A stretch of DNA of 64,000 bases from Dongia_A sp039808885 (GCA_039808885.1 JBDHTX010000002.1:124001-188000), one strand, 5' to 3'. Positions 25,772-34,786 are shown, numbered from the stretch's first letter. Notes: generated by a model not told the origin, from the sequence alone. Program-made: numbers and translations.

Positions 25772-27208
25772 CTAGATCGCCGGCCGCGTCTTCTTGCCGC
25801 GGTACCAGCCGCCCAGCGCCGTCTCGTAGGCCATGCCGGCGCGGAACACGTCGGCGTCGCAATAGGTGCGCCCGACGATCTGGATTCCGGTGGGCACGCC
25901 GTTCGCGGCATGGCCCGAGGGCACGGCGAGGACCGGGCAGCGGCTCATGGTGTTGAACGGCGTCGTCATGCACCAGGCGATGATCGGCCACACCTCGACC
26001 TTCTTGCCGTTGATCTTCACCTCGTGCAGCGTCGGGTCGAAATCGGCGCGCACCGCGGGCAAAGCGGTCGTCGGGCAGACCAGCACGTCATACTTCTCGA
26101 GGATAGGCCCGAGCGTGCTGTACATCCTGGTCGCCACGTCCATCGACCACAGGAAATCGGCGGCGGTCGATTTCGAGCCGTGCTTGCCGAAGTCCACGGC
26201 GTAGGGGGTCATGATCTTGCGGTGCTTCTTGGCATAGGCCGCCATCTGGTTGCCGAACAGATGGTTGAGATGGATGACGCCGGCCTTGAGCGCGTCGAGG
26301 GTCCAGCCCAGATCGACCTCCTCGACCGTGGCGCCGAGGGAGCGGAACACGTCGAGCGCGGCCCTGGTATTGGCGACCACGTCCTTGTCGACATTGTAGA
26401 AGCCGAGATCCATCGAATAGGCGATGCGCCAGCCCTTGATCGGCTTGTACTGCGTCGGCAGGCGCAGCTTGGGCCGCAGGCTGGCGATGTCGGTCGGGCT
26501 CGGCCCGCACATCACGTTCTGCAGCAGGATCGCGTCGGCGACGCTGCGCGCCAGCGGGCCGGTGTGGCAGTAGGGATCGAGGTTGAACGGCGGATCGTCC
26601 GGGTTGCGGCCATAGGGCGGCTTGAAGCCCACCACGCCGCCACAGGAGGCCGGGATGCGGATCGAGCCGCCGATATCCGAGCCGGTCGCCAGCATGCTGG
26701 TGCCCGAGGCAAGGCTTGCCGCTGCGCCGCCGGAGGAGCCGCCGGGGGTGAATTTCGGGTTCCACGGGTTGCGCGTGACGCCCCAGAGCCGCGTCTGGGT
26801 CACCGACGAGCAGGAGAATTCCGGCGTCGCCGTGCGGGCATGCACGATGCCGCCCGCCTTCATCACCCGCGCGTTCATCGGCGACGTCGTCTCGGCGATG
26901 AAATCCTTGTAGATCAGCGAGCCAAAGGATGTCGGCTTGCCCTTGATGAAACTCTCGTCCTTGATGCCGACCGGCAGGCCTTCCAGCGCGCCCAGGCGGG
27001 CACCCGCCTTGCCGTATTTGGCCTCCGCCTTGCGCGCCGCATCCAGCGCTTCGTCGAAATGGGTGAAGGTGAAGGCATTCACCTTCTTCTTCAGGCTCTC
27101 GGCGCGGGCAATCACCGCCTGCATCAGCTCAACCGGAGAAAGCTTGCGGGCCCGGAACTGCTCCAGGGCCTCGGTCGCGCTCAGGTAGCAAAGATCAAGG
27201 TCGGCCAT
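25772..27208 (-). CDS. Amidase signature family hydrolase
   Basis: 478 residues with the Ser-cisSer-Lys triad of the amidase signature family: K83 in GIKDE, the cis-serine S158 in GGSSGGAAA, and nucleophile S182 in GSDIGGSIRIPA. These enzymes hydrolyse C-N amide bonds of diverse substrates (aliphatic and aromatic amides, indoleacetamide, the GatA role). GatA is unlikely because no gatB/gatC is adjacent. The gene sits downstream of a potABCD-type operon on the same strand but behind a T-tracted terminator, so it is probably separately expressed. Substrate unknown. Confidence 0.9.
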   Translation of the reverse strand: MADLDLCYLSATEALEQFRARKLSPVELMQAVIARAESLKKKVNAFTFTHFDEALDAARKAEAKYGKAGARLGALEGLPVGIKDESFIKGKPTSFGSLIYKDFIAETTSPMNARVMKAGGIVHARTATPEFSCSSVTQTRLWGVTRNPWNPKFTPGGSSGGAAASLASGTSMLATGSDIGGSIRIPASCGGVVGFKPPYGRNPDDPPFNLDPYCHTGPLARSVADAILLQNVMCGPSPTDIASLRPKLRLPTQYKPIKGWRIAYSMDLGFYNVDKDVVANTRAALDVFRSLGATVEEVDLGWTLDALKAGVIHLNHLFGNQMAAYAKKHRKIMTPYAVDFGKHGSKSTAADFLWSMDVATRMYSTLGPILEKYDVLVCPTTALPAVRADFDPTLHEVKINGKKVEVWPIIAWCMTTPFNTMSRCPVLAVPSGHAANGVPTGIQIVGRTYCDADVFRAGMAYETALGGWYRGKKTRPAI

Positions 27209-27235
27209 CGCGGATTTCCTCGCGCTCGGGACAAG

Positions 27236-27264
27236 AAAAAGCCCCGGCAGTTGCCTGCCGGGGC
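27236..27264 (-). terminator. Rho-independent terminator of the pot operon
   Basis: GCCCCGGCAG (27241-27250) and CTGCCGGGGC (27255-27264) form a 10-bp stem with a four-base loop. On the minus strand the stem is followed by TTTTT (27236-27240). It sits 13 bases after the potD stop codon. Confidence 0.88.
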
Positions 27265-27277
27265 TTGCCGGATCGAG

Positions 27278-28312
27278 CTACTTCTGCAGCTCGGTCCAGA
27301 TCTTGGTGTAGATGTCGTTGACCTCGGGCGAGCACTGCAGCTGGAAGGCGCCCTTGTCGACGAACTCGGCCGGAATGACGATTTCCGGCGCGTTCTTCAG
27401 CTCATCCGGCATGAAGGCATCGGAACCCTTGATGCCGTTCGCATACTTGGCGAAGGCGGAGATCAGCGCCGCGTTCTCCGGATCCATGATGAAGTTCTGG
27501 AACAGCTTGGCGTTCTCGACGTTCTTGGCGTCCTTCAGCACGGCCACGTTGTCCATCCAGATCGGATAGCCTTCCTTCGGATAGCCGTAGACGATGGTCG
27601 AGTTCTTCAGGCGCGCGCGCAGCGTCGAGCCGTTCCAGTTCACGCCGACGACGATGTCGTCCTTCTCGTATTTCTCCTGGTTGCCGTAATCCATCGACAT
27701 CCAGTACTGCTTGGCGTTCATCAGGGTGTCGCGGACCTTCTTCAGCATCTCCTTGTCGTCCGAGCACCACTCGCCGCCGACATAGTGGATGGCGAGGTTC
27801 ATGACGTCCGACATCTCGGGAACGACGTTGATCTTGCCCTTCAGCTCATCCGGCGGATCGAGGAAGATCGCCGAGGTGTTCGGATCGGCCTTGGAATACT
27901 TGGTGTTGAGCAGGATGCCGGTGGTGCCCCACTGCCAGGGAACGGTGTAATGGCGGCCCGGATCGAACGGCACGTCGACCCAGCGCGGATCGACGTTCTT
28001 GAAGTTCTCCATCTGGTCCGGCCGGGTCTCCAGCAGCAGGCCCTCGTTGATCCACACCGGCACGAAGCTGGCCGAAGGAACCACGATATCGAAGCCGTGA
28101 CCGCCGGCGCGCACCTTGGCCAGCGCGGTGTCGTTGGAATCGTAGTCGGTGACGGTGACCTTGACGTTGTACTTCTCTTCGAACTTCTTGATCAGGTCTG
28201 GGTTGGTGTAGTCGCCCCAGTTGAAGATCTGCAACTCGCCGTCGGCGAGCGCAACGCCGGCCGACATCGCGAGCGCGAAGCCGGCAACGGCTGCAAGCAA
28301 TCTGGATCTCAT
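27278..28312 (-). CDS. potD: Spermidine/putrescine-type ABC transporter substrate-binding protein
   Basis: 344 residues from the ATG at 28312 with AAAGGAGAG upstream. Signal peptide at about 1-23 (AAVAGFALAMSAGVALA-D). The mature start ELQIFNWGDYTNPDLIKKFE is the PotD/PotF hallmark. The body has the family's binding-site regions (VPSASFVPVWINEGLL, VPWQWGTTGILLN, EMSDVMNLAIHYVGG). It delivers a polyamine or similar cation to the PotABC complex encoded upstream. As the last gene of the operon it is followed directly by a strong terminator. Related binding proteins can also bind other small amines, so the ligand is not certain. Confidence 0.93.
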   Translation of the reverse strand: MRSRLLAAVAGFALAMSAGVALADGELQIFNWGDYTNPDLIKKFEEKYNVKVTVTDYDSNDTALAKVRAGGHGFDIVVPSASFVPVWINEGLLLETRPDQMENFKNVDPRWVDVPFDPGRHYTVPWQWGTTGILLNTKYSKADPNTSAIFLDPPDELKGKINVVPEMSDVMNLAIHYVGGEWCSDDKEMLKKVRDTLMNAKQYWMSMDYGNQEKYEKDDIVVGVNWNGSTLRARLKNSTIVYGYPKEGYPIWMDNVAVLKDAKNVENAKLFQNFIMDPENAALISAFAKYANGIKGSDAFMPDELKNAPEIVIPAEFVDKGAFQLQCSPEVNDIYTKIWTELQK

Positions 28313-28344
28313 GGACGTCTCTCCTTTGTTGGATCCCACGGCAA

Positions 28345-29151
28345 TCACTTCTTCCGGTTCAGGAAGAAGAAAAAAGTCACGAGCAGAACGGAAAGCAGGA
28401 AGAATATCGCCGAGACGGCGTTCACCGCCGGCGTCATGCTGCGCCGGAGCTGCCCCAGCATGTAGGTCGGCAGCGTCTCCACGCCAGCCGACTTGATGTG
28501 GTCGGTGATGACCACGTCGTCGAGCGAGGTGACGAAGGCGAGCATGAATCCCGCCATGATTCCCGGCCAGAGCAGCGGCAGCGTGATGCGGCGGAAGGCG
28601 AGCCACGGCGTCGCATAGAGGTCCGCCGCCGCGGCCTCCAGGGTCGAATCCATGGATTCGAGGCGCGCGCGGATCGGCAGATAGGCGAAGGGGATGCAGA
28701 AGGCCGAATGCGCCGCGACCAGGTAGGCGGAGCCGGCATAGCCGGTCGCCACCTTGATCCAGGCGAAGAAGATGAGCAGCGCCACCGCGGTCACGATCTC
28801 GGGCACCATCAGCGGCATGTTGATGATGGCGTAGACCGTGGTCATGCCCAGGAACGGCTTGGTCCGCGTCGTCGCCAGCGCCGCCAGCGTGCCCGCCGTG
28901 GTGGCGACCGAGGCGGCGACGGCGGCCAGCCAGAGCGAGCGGAACGCCGCGTCCTTGATCTCCCGGTCGCCCCAGGCGTCGTTGTACCATTTCAGCGAGA
29001 AGCCGCCCCACTGGGCGAGCGATTCGCGCTCGTTGAACGAGAACACGATCAGCAGGACAATCGGCAGATAGAGCACCGCGAAGACGGCGATCGCCGTGGT
29101 CGCGAAGCCCGGCATGCGCTTGATGACGAAGGGCTTGATATGCGCCGCCAT
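28345..29151 (-). CDS. potC: Spermidine/putrescine-type ABC permease (PotC-like)
   Basis: 268 residues with about six membrane helices, starting with FAVLYLPIVLLIVFSFNE. The coupling loop is LEAAAADLYATPWLAFRRITLP, typical of PotC. It pairs with PotB to form the channel. The gene lies between potB and potD with short gaps (8 and 32 bases). Confidence 0.93.
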   Translation of the reverse strand: MAAHIKPFVIKRMPGFATTAIAVFAVLYLPIVLLIVFSFNERESLAQWGGFSLKWYNDAWGDREIKDAAFRSLWLAAVAASVATTAGTLAALATTRTKPFLGMTTVYAIINMPLMVPEIVTAVALLIFFAWIKVATGYAGSAYLVAAHSAFCIPFAYLPIRARLESMDSTLEAAAADLYATPWLAFRRITLPLLWPGIMAGFMLAFVTSLDDVVITDHIKSAGVETLPTYMLGQLRRSMTPAVNAVSAIFFLLSVLLVTFFFFLNRKK

Positions 29152-29159
29152 GATCCTTC

Positions 29160-30080
29160 CTAGTGCGACCGCGACGACATGCGCGAGGCGTTCCTGACAT
29201 AGATCAGCAGCGCCGCGGTCACGATCGCCATCAGGGTGATCGACAGCGCCGCGCCGAGCGGCCAGTTGCGGCCCTGGCCGAATTGCAGCGAGATGAGGTT
29301 GCTGATCATCATCTTCTTGCCGCCGCCGAGCAATGCGGGTGTCACATAGGCGCCGATCGCCGGGATGAAGACCAGGATCGACCCGGCGATGACGCCGGGC
29401 TTCACCAGCGGAATGATGATCCGCCGCAGCACCGCCAGCCGCGTGGCATAGAGGTCATAGCCCGCCTCCACCATGCGGAAGTCGAGCTTTTCCATGCTGG
29501 CATAGATCGGCAGCACCATCAGCGGCAGGTAGACATAGGTCATGCCGAAGCCGATGGCGAAATCGGTGTTCAGCATTTGGATCGGCTCCTGGATGACGCC
29601 GAGTCCGATCAGGATGTTGTTGATGACGCCGTCGCGGCGGATCAGCTCCTCGATCGCGAAGGTGCGGATCAGCAGGTTGGTCCAGAACGGGATGGTGACC
29701 AGGAACAGCCAGATGTCGCGCTGCTTCTCCGGCCGGGTGGTGATGAAATAAGCGGTCGGGAAGCCGACCAGCAGGGTGAGGATAGTGGTGACGCCGGCCA
29801 GGCGCACGCTGCGCCAGAAGACGATCATATGCGCGTCGGCGAAGCTCAGCGTGTCGTCGAAAATGTCGCGCTCGAGCAGCACGCCGAACCAGGCATCGGT
29901 CGAGAAGCTGCCGGTGACGCCGCCGTAATCACCCTTCCCGAGGAAGGAATAGACCACCATGATGAAGAGCGGCCCGATCGCCGCCAGCAGGATGATGACC
30001 AGCGACGGCGTGATCAGGTACCAGCGATTGCGAACGTCCCTGCGCTCAGCGGCCTCGGCGACTTCGCGGACATTCGCCAT
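29160..30080 (-). CDS. potB: Spermidine/putrescine-type ABC permease (PotB-like)
   Basis: 306 residues. The first helix is SLVIILLAAIGPLFIMVVYSFLG after a short cytoplasmic N terminus. The PotB coupling loop is MVEAGYDLYATRLAVLRRIIIP. It forms the membrane channel with the PotC-like protein. The start is 3 bases from the stop of the ATPase gene, consistent with translational coupling within the operon. Confidence 0.93.
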   Translation of the reverse strand: MANVREVAEAAERRDVRNRWYLITPSLVIILLAAIGPLFIMVVYSFLGKGDYGGVTGSFSTDAWFGVLLERDIFDDTLSFADAHMIVFWRSVRLAGVTTILTLLVGFPTAYFITTRPEKQRDIWLFLVTIPFWTNLLIRTFAIEELIRRDGVINNILIGLGVIQEPIQMLNTDFAIGFGMTYVYLPLMVLPIYASMEKLDFRMVEAGYDLYATRLAVLRRIIIPLVKPGVIAGSILVFIPAIGAYVTPALLGGGKKMMISNLISLQFGQGRNWPLGAALSITLMAIVTAALLIYVRNASRMSSRSH

Positions 30081-30083
30081 CGC

Positions 30084-31178
30084 TCAGTCCCTCAAGACCT
30101 GGGCGACGTTGTCGCCGATCATCACGCCCGCCTTGTCGCCGGCGGCGACCGTCACGGCGCGGTCCCGGCTGTTCTGCTGGCGCACGATGAACTCGCTGCC
30201 GTCCTCCAGCCGCAGATGGATGTGGGTGTCGGTGCCGAAATAGACGACGTTCTCGACGGTGCCGCCGATCGTGCCGGCTTGCCCCGGCAGGGCGATCTGC
30301 GCATGTTCGGGGCGGATCACGACCGTGACGCTGCCATTGGGCGCGAAGCCCTCCGGCAGGGTGGCGGAGATGCGGGCGGCGCCGGCGGCCAGCCGCACGT
30401 CGGCCCGGTTGCCGGAAACACCGGTCAGGTCGGCTTTCAGGAAATTCGTCTCGCCGATGAAATTGGCGACGAAGCGTTCGGCCGGGTGGTCGTAGATCTG
30501 CCGCGGCGTGCCGACCTGCAGGATGTGGCCCTTCGACATGACCGCGATGCGGTCGGACATCGTCAGCGCCTCTTCCTGGTCATGGGTGACGAAGATGAAG
30601 GTGATGCCGGTTTCGTGCTGCAGACGCTTCAGCTCGATCTGCATGTCCTTGCGCAGCTTGTAGTCGAGCGCGGAGAGCGGCTCGTCGAGCAGAAGCACCT
30701 TCGGCTGCGGCGCGAGCGCGCGGGCCAGCGCCACGCGCTGCTGCTGGCCGCCGGAGATCTGGCTGGTCTTGCGGTTGCGCAGCTCCTCCATGCGGACGAG
30801 GCGCAGCATCTCGGCGACGCGGCTCTCGATCTCCGCCTTCGGCTTGCCCAGCATCTCCAGGCCGAAGCCGATGTTCTGCCCCACCGTCATGTGCGGGAAC
30901 AGCGAGTAGTTCTGGAACACGGTGTTGACCGGCCGCTTGTAGGGCGGCAGCGGCGCGATGTCCTGGCCGTAGAGCAGGATCTCGCCGTCGGTCGGAAAGT
31001 CGAAGCCGGCGATCAGCCGCAGCAGCGTGGTCTTGCCGCAACCCGACGGTCCCAGCAGGGTGAAGAACTCGTTTTCGCGAATCGTTACCGAGACGTCATC
31101 CAGCGCCCGGACGCCGTCCTGCCCCACCCCGAAAATCTTCGTGACGTTCTTGGCCTCAACGGCTGCAGCCGAGACCAT
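30084..31178 (-). CDS. potA: Spermidine/putrescine-type ABC ATP-binding protein (PotA-like)
   Basis: 364 residues from the ATG at 31178 (an in-frame TTG at 31193 also exists); GGGGGAC precedes it. Walker A GPSGCGKTT, Q loop VFQNYSLFPH, signature ISGGQQQRVALARALAP, Walker B VLLLDEPLSALD, switch His FVTHDQEEA. The C-terminal TOBE domain includes VVIRPEHAQIALPG. This is the usual order and length for PotA. It is the first gene of the operon potA-potB-potC-potD, behind an AT-rich leader. Confidence 0.94.
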   Translation of the reverse strand: MVSAAAVEAKNVTKIFGVGQDGVRALDDVSVTIRENEFFTLLGPSGCGKTTLLRLIAGFDFPTDGEILLYGQDIAPLPPYKRPVNTVFQNYSLFPHMTVGQNIGFGLEMLGKPKAEIESRVAEMLRLVRMEELRNRKTSQISGGQQQRVALARALAPQPKVLLLDEPLSALDYKLRKDMQIELKRLQHETGITFIFVTHDQEEALTMSDRIAVMSKGHILQVGTPRQIYDHPAERFVANFIGETNFLKADLTGVSGNRADVRLAAGAARISATLPEGFAPNGSVTVVIRPEHAQIALPGQAGTIGGTVENVVYFGTDTHIHLRLEDGSEFIVRQQNSRDRAVTVAAGDKAGVMIGDNVAQVLRD

Positions 31179-31523
31179 CCTGTCCCCCGTCAAGAATTAA
31201 ATCTTGTTGTTTTGTCATTTTTTGACGTAAAGCCCGCAGCTAATTTGCAGGTCGCATTCCCCGCCGTCAATGGCGCGGTGCCGCACTGCCACATTTGGGC
31301 CTATTCTTTTTACAGGCTTCGGCGGCGCGCCGCGGCGGTCACGATGACGCGGTCACGATGATTTGTCCCCGCGACAGCCCCGCCGGGGCTGCTCCTGATG
31401 CCGCCAACCGGCCGCCTTGGCTGGGAGAGGGGCACGGGAAGCGGAATCCGGCGGTTGCGATGGGCGGCGACAGCCGGCCAAGAGTTTGACCCTATGGTCA
31501 ACGCCGCGCCGGCCGCCCCGTCG
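31179..31523. other. 345-bp non-coding gap; promoter region of the pot operon on its left side
   Basis: The part next to potA (31190-31250) is AT-rich for this genome and includes the small inverted repeat GTCA-TTTTT-TGAC (31214-31226), a possible regulator site. Further right is a 14-bp tandem duplication GCGGTCACGATGAC/GCGGTCACGATGAT (31335-31362) and a short hairpin CAGCCCC/GGGGCTG (31375-31391). I see no convincing gene. Confidence 0.45.
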
Positions 31524-32435
31524 TCACTCCGTCAGTTTTTCGGGGAAGCCCGGCGCCCGCAGATCGGTTCTCAGCTGCTCCTCCAGCAGCTTCACGATGG
31601 CGGTCGATTGCGCCGCGCCGCCATAGGCCGAGCGGCCGCGGATGAAGGTCTGTGCGGTGAGGCCCGCGAGGTCGAGCGGCACGCCGAATTCGCGCCCGAA
31701 CTTCATCGCGAAGCCCAGGTCCTTGCAGGCGAGGTCCATGGAAAAACCGATATCGTAGCTGCCGCTCAGGATCAGCTGGCCTTCCGTCTCGTGCACGAAG
31801 GAATTGCCGGAGCTGGCGCGGATGGCGTGGAAGGCCTGCGCCAGGTCGAGCCCGCCGCGCCTGGCCAGCATCAGCGCCTCGCCATCGGCCACCAGATGGA
31901 TGAAGGCCAGCATGTTGGTGATGACCTTGATCAGCGCCGCCGAGCCGAGCGGCCCCATGTGGAAGATCTCGCCGCCCATCGCCGCCAGCGCCGGCCGGTG
32001 CGCCTCGAACAATTCCTGCGGCCCGCCGGCGAGGATGGTGATCTCGCCCGAGGCCGCCTTGTGCACGCCGCCGGTCACCGGCGATTCCAGGGTCTCGATG
32101 CCCCGCTCCGCCGCCAGCGCCGCCAGGCGCAGGATCTCCTCGCGCCCCAGCGTGCTCATCTCGATCCAGCAGCCGCCGCGCTTGAGCCCGGCCAGAATGC
32201 CATCCGGCCCGTTCAGCACCGCGTCGCTCACCGCCGGCGACGGCAGGCAGGTGATCACCGCATCGCATTGCCCCGCCAGCGCCTGGGGGGTCGCCGCCCA
32301 GGCGGCGCCGCGCTCCAGCAACGGCTTCGCCGCGGCCGCGTTCCGGTCATGCACGGTCAGCGCAAAGCCCTCGCGCAGCAGACTGCCCGCCAGCTGCACA
32401 CCGAGATTGCCGAGGCCGATGAATCCGTAGCGCAT
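31524..32435 (-). CDS. Beta-hydroxyacid dehydrogenase (3-hydroxyisobutyrate dehydrogenase family)
   Basis: 303 residues. The NAD(P)-binding motif GFIGLGNLGVQLAGSLL lies at the very N terminus. The substrate-binding segment SPVTGGVHKAASGEITILAGG and the catalytic-lysine helix ALIKVITNMLAF are diagnostic. Members oxidise 3-hydroxyisobutyrate or reduce tartronate semialdehyde; 2-(hydroxymethyl)glutarate dehydrogenase of nicotinate fermentation also belongs to this family. The neighbouring enolase-superfamily gene on the same strand suggests sugar-acid catabolism, whereas the nicotinate-type operon begins about 5 kb to the right. Specificity is unresolved. Confidence 0.88.
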   Translation of the reverse strand: MRYGFIGLGNLGVQLAGSLLREGFALTVHDRNAAAAKPLLERGAAWAATPQALAGQCDAVITCLPSPAVSDAVLNGPDGILAGLKRGGCWIEMSTLGREEILRLAALAAERGIETLESPVTGGVHKAASGEITILAGGPQELFEAHRPALAAMGGEIFHMGPLGSAALIKVITNMLAFIHLVADGEALMLARRGGLDLAQAFHAIRASSGNSFVHETEGQLILSGSYDIGFSMDLACKDLGFAMKFGREFGVPLDLAGLTAQTFIRGRSAYGGAAQSTAIVKLLEEQLRTDLRAPGFPEKLTE

Positions 32436-32454
32436 CTTCCAGAACTCCCCACTT

Positions 32455-32541
32455 CGTCATCCCCGGGCTTGACCCGGGGATCCAAGTTTCATTCCGCCGT
32501 CGCCGTGAACCTGGATTGCCGGGTCAAGCCCGGCAATGACG
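32455..32541. repeat. Paired-palindrome intergenic element, copy 3
   Basis: CGTCAT start, ATGACG end; left stem ATCCCCGGG/CCCGGGGAT and right stem ATTGCCGGG/CCCGGCAAT with a spacer of about 40 bases. It lies in the 125-bp gap between the enolase-superfamily gene and the dehydrogenase gene on the minus strand. Confidence 0.75.
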
Positions 32542-32560
32542 ACGGGGCTTCCCGTTCTTC

Positions 32561-33748
32561 CTATGGCACCGGGTGATTGGTCATCTCCAGGTGCAGGCGG
32601 TCGCCGTCATAGGGATGCGCCAGCGCCACCTTCTCGTTGAGCTCGATGCCGAGGCCGGGCTCGCTGGACGGGATGACATAGCCGCCTTCCCAGCGGATCG
32701 GCTTGTTCAGCAGCTCCGCATAGAAGCCGCCGAAAGTCCGGATGCTCTCCAGGATCAGGAAGTTGGGCAGCGAGGCGGCGTATTGGATGTTGGCCGCCGC
32801 CTCGATCGGCCCGCAATAGAGATGCGGCGCGATCTGCGCGTAATGGGTCTCCGCCAGGGCGGCGATCTTCTTCGCCTCCCAGATGCCGCCGACGCGGCCG
32901 AGGGCCATCTGCAGGATCGACGCGGCGCGATGCTCCAGCACGCGGGAGAATTCGTATTTGGTGCACAGGCGCTCGCCGGTTGCCACCGGGATCGACGTGC
33001 CGCGCGCCACCAGCGCCATCTCCTCCGGCATTTCCGGCGGCGTCGGCTCCTCGAACCAGAGCGGGTCGTAGCGCTCGATGCGCTTGGCGAGCCGGATGGC
33101 GCCGGAGGCGGTGAACTGGCCATGCGTGCCGAACAGCAGGTCGGCCTTGCTGCCGACCGCCTCGCGCAGCAGGCGGCAGAACTTCTCGGCGCGGTCGAGC
33201 GCCTCCAGCGAAGGCTGGCGCGGGTCGAAGGCGGTGTAGGGGGTGACGGGATCGAACTTCACCGCGGTGAAGCCCTGCTTCACGTAGGCCGCGGCGCGCT
33301 CGGCCGAGAGCTCGGCATTGTGGTAGATGCTCTCGTCCTCGCCCGGCTCCGGATAGATGTAGGTGTAGCTGCGCAGCCGCTCATGCACCTTGCCGCCGAT
33401 CAGCTCGTAGATCGGCTTCTCCAGCGCCTTGCCCAGGATGTCCCAAAGGGCGATCTCGATGCCCGACAGCACGCCGACCAGCGACGGGTCGGGGCGCTGC
33501 GAATAGCCGCTGCTATAGACCTTGCGCCACAGGCTTTCGATGTGGAACGGATCGGTCCCCTGCACGTAGCGGCCGAAAACGTCCTCGATCATCGCCTTCA
33601 TGGCCTTGGGCCCGAAGCTGTCGCAATAGACCTCGCCCACGCCCTCGATGCCGTTATCGGCGACCAGCTTGACGAAGATGAAATAGCGGCCGCCGAAGCT
33701 GGGCGGCGGGTTGCCGACGATGAAGACTTTCAGGTCCTTGATTTTCAT
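32561..33748 (-). CDS. Enolase superfamily (mandelate racemase/muconate lactonizing) sugar-acid dehydratase-like enzyme
   Basis: 395 residues from the ATG at 33748 (MKIKDLKVFIVGN); upstream open frame is intergenic. N-terminal capping domain, then the barrel with TAVKFDPV (catalytic-lysine strand), DLLFGTHGQFT (first metal-ligand region, with a Thr-His-Gly in place of the common Asp-x-Asn), WFEEPTPPEMPEEMALVA (second ligand) and TGERLCTKYEF (third ligand). The HLYCGPIEAAAN strand supplies the last catalytic residue. This arrangement resembles galactonate/mannonate-type acid-sugar dehydratases. Exact sugar acid unknown. Confidence 0.88.
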   Translation of the reverse strand: MKIKDLKVFIVGNPPPSFGGRYFIFVKLVADNGIEGVGEVYCDSFGPKAMKAMIEDVFGRYVQGTDPFHIESLWRKVYSSGYSQRPDPSLVGVLSGIEIALWDILGKALEKPIYELIGGKVHERLRSYTYIYPEPGEDESIYHNAELSAERAAAYVKQGFTAVKFDPVTPYTAFDPRQPSLEALDRAEKFCRLLREAVGSKADLLFGTHGQFTASGAIRLAKRIERYDPLWFEEPTPPEMPEEMALVARGTSIPVATGERLCTKYEFSRVLEHRAASILQMALGRVGGIWEAKKIAALAETHYAQIAPHLYCGPIEAAANIQYAASLPNFLILESIRTFGGFYAELLNKPIRWEGGYVIPSSEPGLGIELNEKVALAHPYDGDRLHLEMTNHPVP

Positions 33749-33984
33749 GGAATGCCCGGATGTCTGAGTGGATCTGGCGTTGCCCGGCGGCGGCGCTCGG
33801 TTGGCCGGAGGGCTGGAACCGACGAATGCCCCCTGGGGTTCGGCCCAGGATGCCCGGGTCCGGGGCCGGCTGGCAAATGAGTTCCTGGGCAGCCAAAAAC
33901 TAATCCGGTCAATGCCATCGGGCGCCTCCTGGCGCGGCCGGGCTGGCGAAAACCCCGGGACCTTCCTATATGTCGCCGACGCCC

Positions 33985-34021
33985 TCGCCGGCCGAGATGC
34001 CGGCGACCCGTAGTCTCGGCC
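33985..34021 (+). promoter_or_regulatory. Mutually exclusive hairpins in the terC leader
   Basis: TCGCCGGC (33985-33992) can pair with GCCGGCGA (33999-34006). Alternatively GGCCGAGA (33990-33997) can pair with TCTCGGCC (34014-34021). The two stems share bases 33990-33992 and cannot form together. They end 24 bases before the start codon, close to its ribosome site. Could be an attenuator; GC-rich DNA yields such pairs by chance. Confidence 0.3.
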
Positions 34022-34045
34022 CGACGTCTCGATAGGGGGAAATGC

Positions 34046-34786
34046 ATGATCGCCGAACTTCTGACCGCCGAGGCCTTGGCGGCATTCCTGACGCTCGCGG
34101 CGCTGGAAATCGTCCTCGGCATCGACAACTTGATGTTCGTCCAGATCGTCGCCTCGCGCTGCCGGCCGGAACAGCAGGATGCCGCCCGCAAATGGGGCCT
34201 GAGCCTGGCCCTGCTCACCCGGCTGGCGCTGCTGTTCTCGATCTCCTGGGTGGCCGGGCTGGTGACGCCGATCGCCGATCTCTGGGGCTACCAGCTCTCC
34301 TGGCGCGACATCATCCTGGGCGGCGGCGGCATCTTCCTGCTGGTCAAGGCCACCATGGAGATCCACCACTCGGTCGAGGGCGGCGACGAGGCCGGCGGCA
34401 AGCGCAGGCACCTCACCTTCGTCTCGGCCATCATCCAGATCGCCCTGCTCGACATCGTGTTCTCGCTGGATTCGGTGATCACCGCGGTCGGCATGGCCAA
34501 TCACCTTGCCGTCATGGTGGCGGCGGTGGTGGTGGCGATGGCGGTCATGCTGGTCGCCGCAGCACCGGTCGGCCGCTTCGTGCACAATCACCCGACGGTG
34601 AAGATGCTGTGCCTATCCTTCCTGCTGCTGATCGGCACGGCGCTGATCGCCGAGGGCCTGCACTTCCACATCCCGAAGGGCTACATCTACTTCGCCATCG
34701 CCTTCTCGGCCGGCGTCGAGGCGCTGAACCTGATGGCGCGGCGGAGATCGCAGCGGAAGGCGCCGAGCCCGGAGCGCGTCGTCTAG
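34046..34786 (+). CDS. TerC family integral membrane protein
   Basis: 246 residues with seven or eight predicted membrane helices. The two conserved acidic intramembrane motifs are present: EIVLGIDNLMFVQIV near the N terminus and LLDIVFSLDSVITAVG in the centre, as in TerC/Alx/YkoY proteins. Family members are linked to manganese efflux, metal loading of exported proteins and tellurite resistance. No ter operon genes are nearby, so a metal-homeostasis role is more likely than tellurite resistance. The start has AGGGGGA upstream. The 3' end overlaps the convergent glutathione peroxidase gene by four bases. Confidence 0.9.
   Translation: MIAELLTAEALAAFLTLAALEIVLGIDNLMFVQIVASRCRPEQQDAARKWGLSLALLTRLALLFSISWVAGLVTPIADLWGYQLSWRDIILGGGGIFLLVKATMEIHHSVEGGDEAGGKRRHLTFVSAIIQIALLDIVFSLDSVITAVGMANHLAVMVAAVVVAMAVMLVAAAPVGRFVHNHPTVKMLCLSFLLLIGTALIAEGLHFHIPKGYIYFAIAFSAGVEALNLMARRRSQRKAPSPERVV

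Noticed and set aside
27278..29200. Single frame that appears to join PotC and PotD
   Set aside because: The upstream half is an out-of-frame reading of potC; potD has its own start at 28312 with a strong ribosome site.
33749..34045. yybP-ykoY manganese riboswitch before terC
   Set aside because: I looked for its conserved core but could not find it; only alternative GC hairpins are present.
33749..34591. N-terminal extension of the enolase-superfamily frame
   Set aside because: It runs antisense through terC and lacks family similarity; the start at 33748 fits the family.
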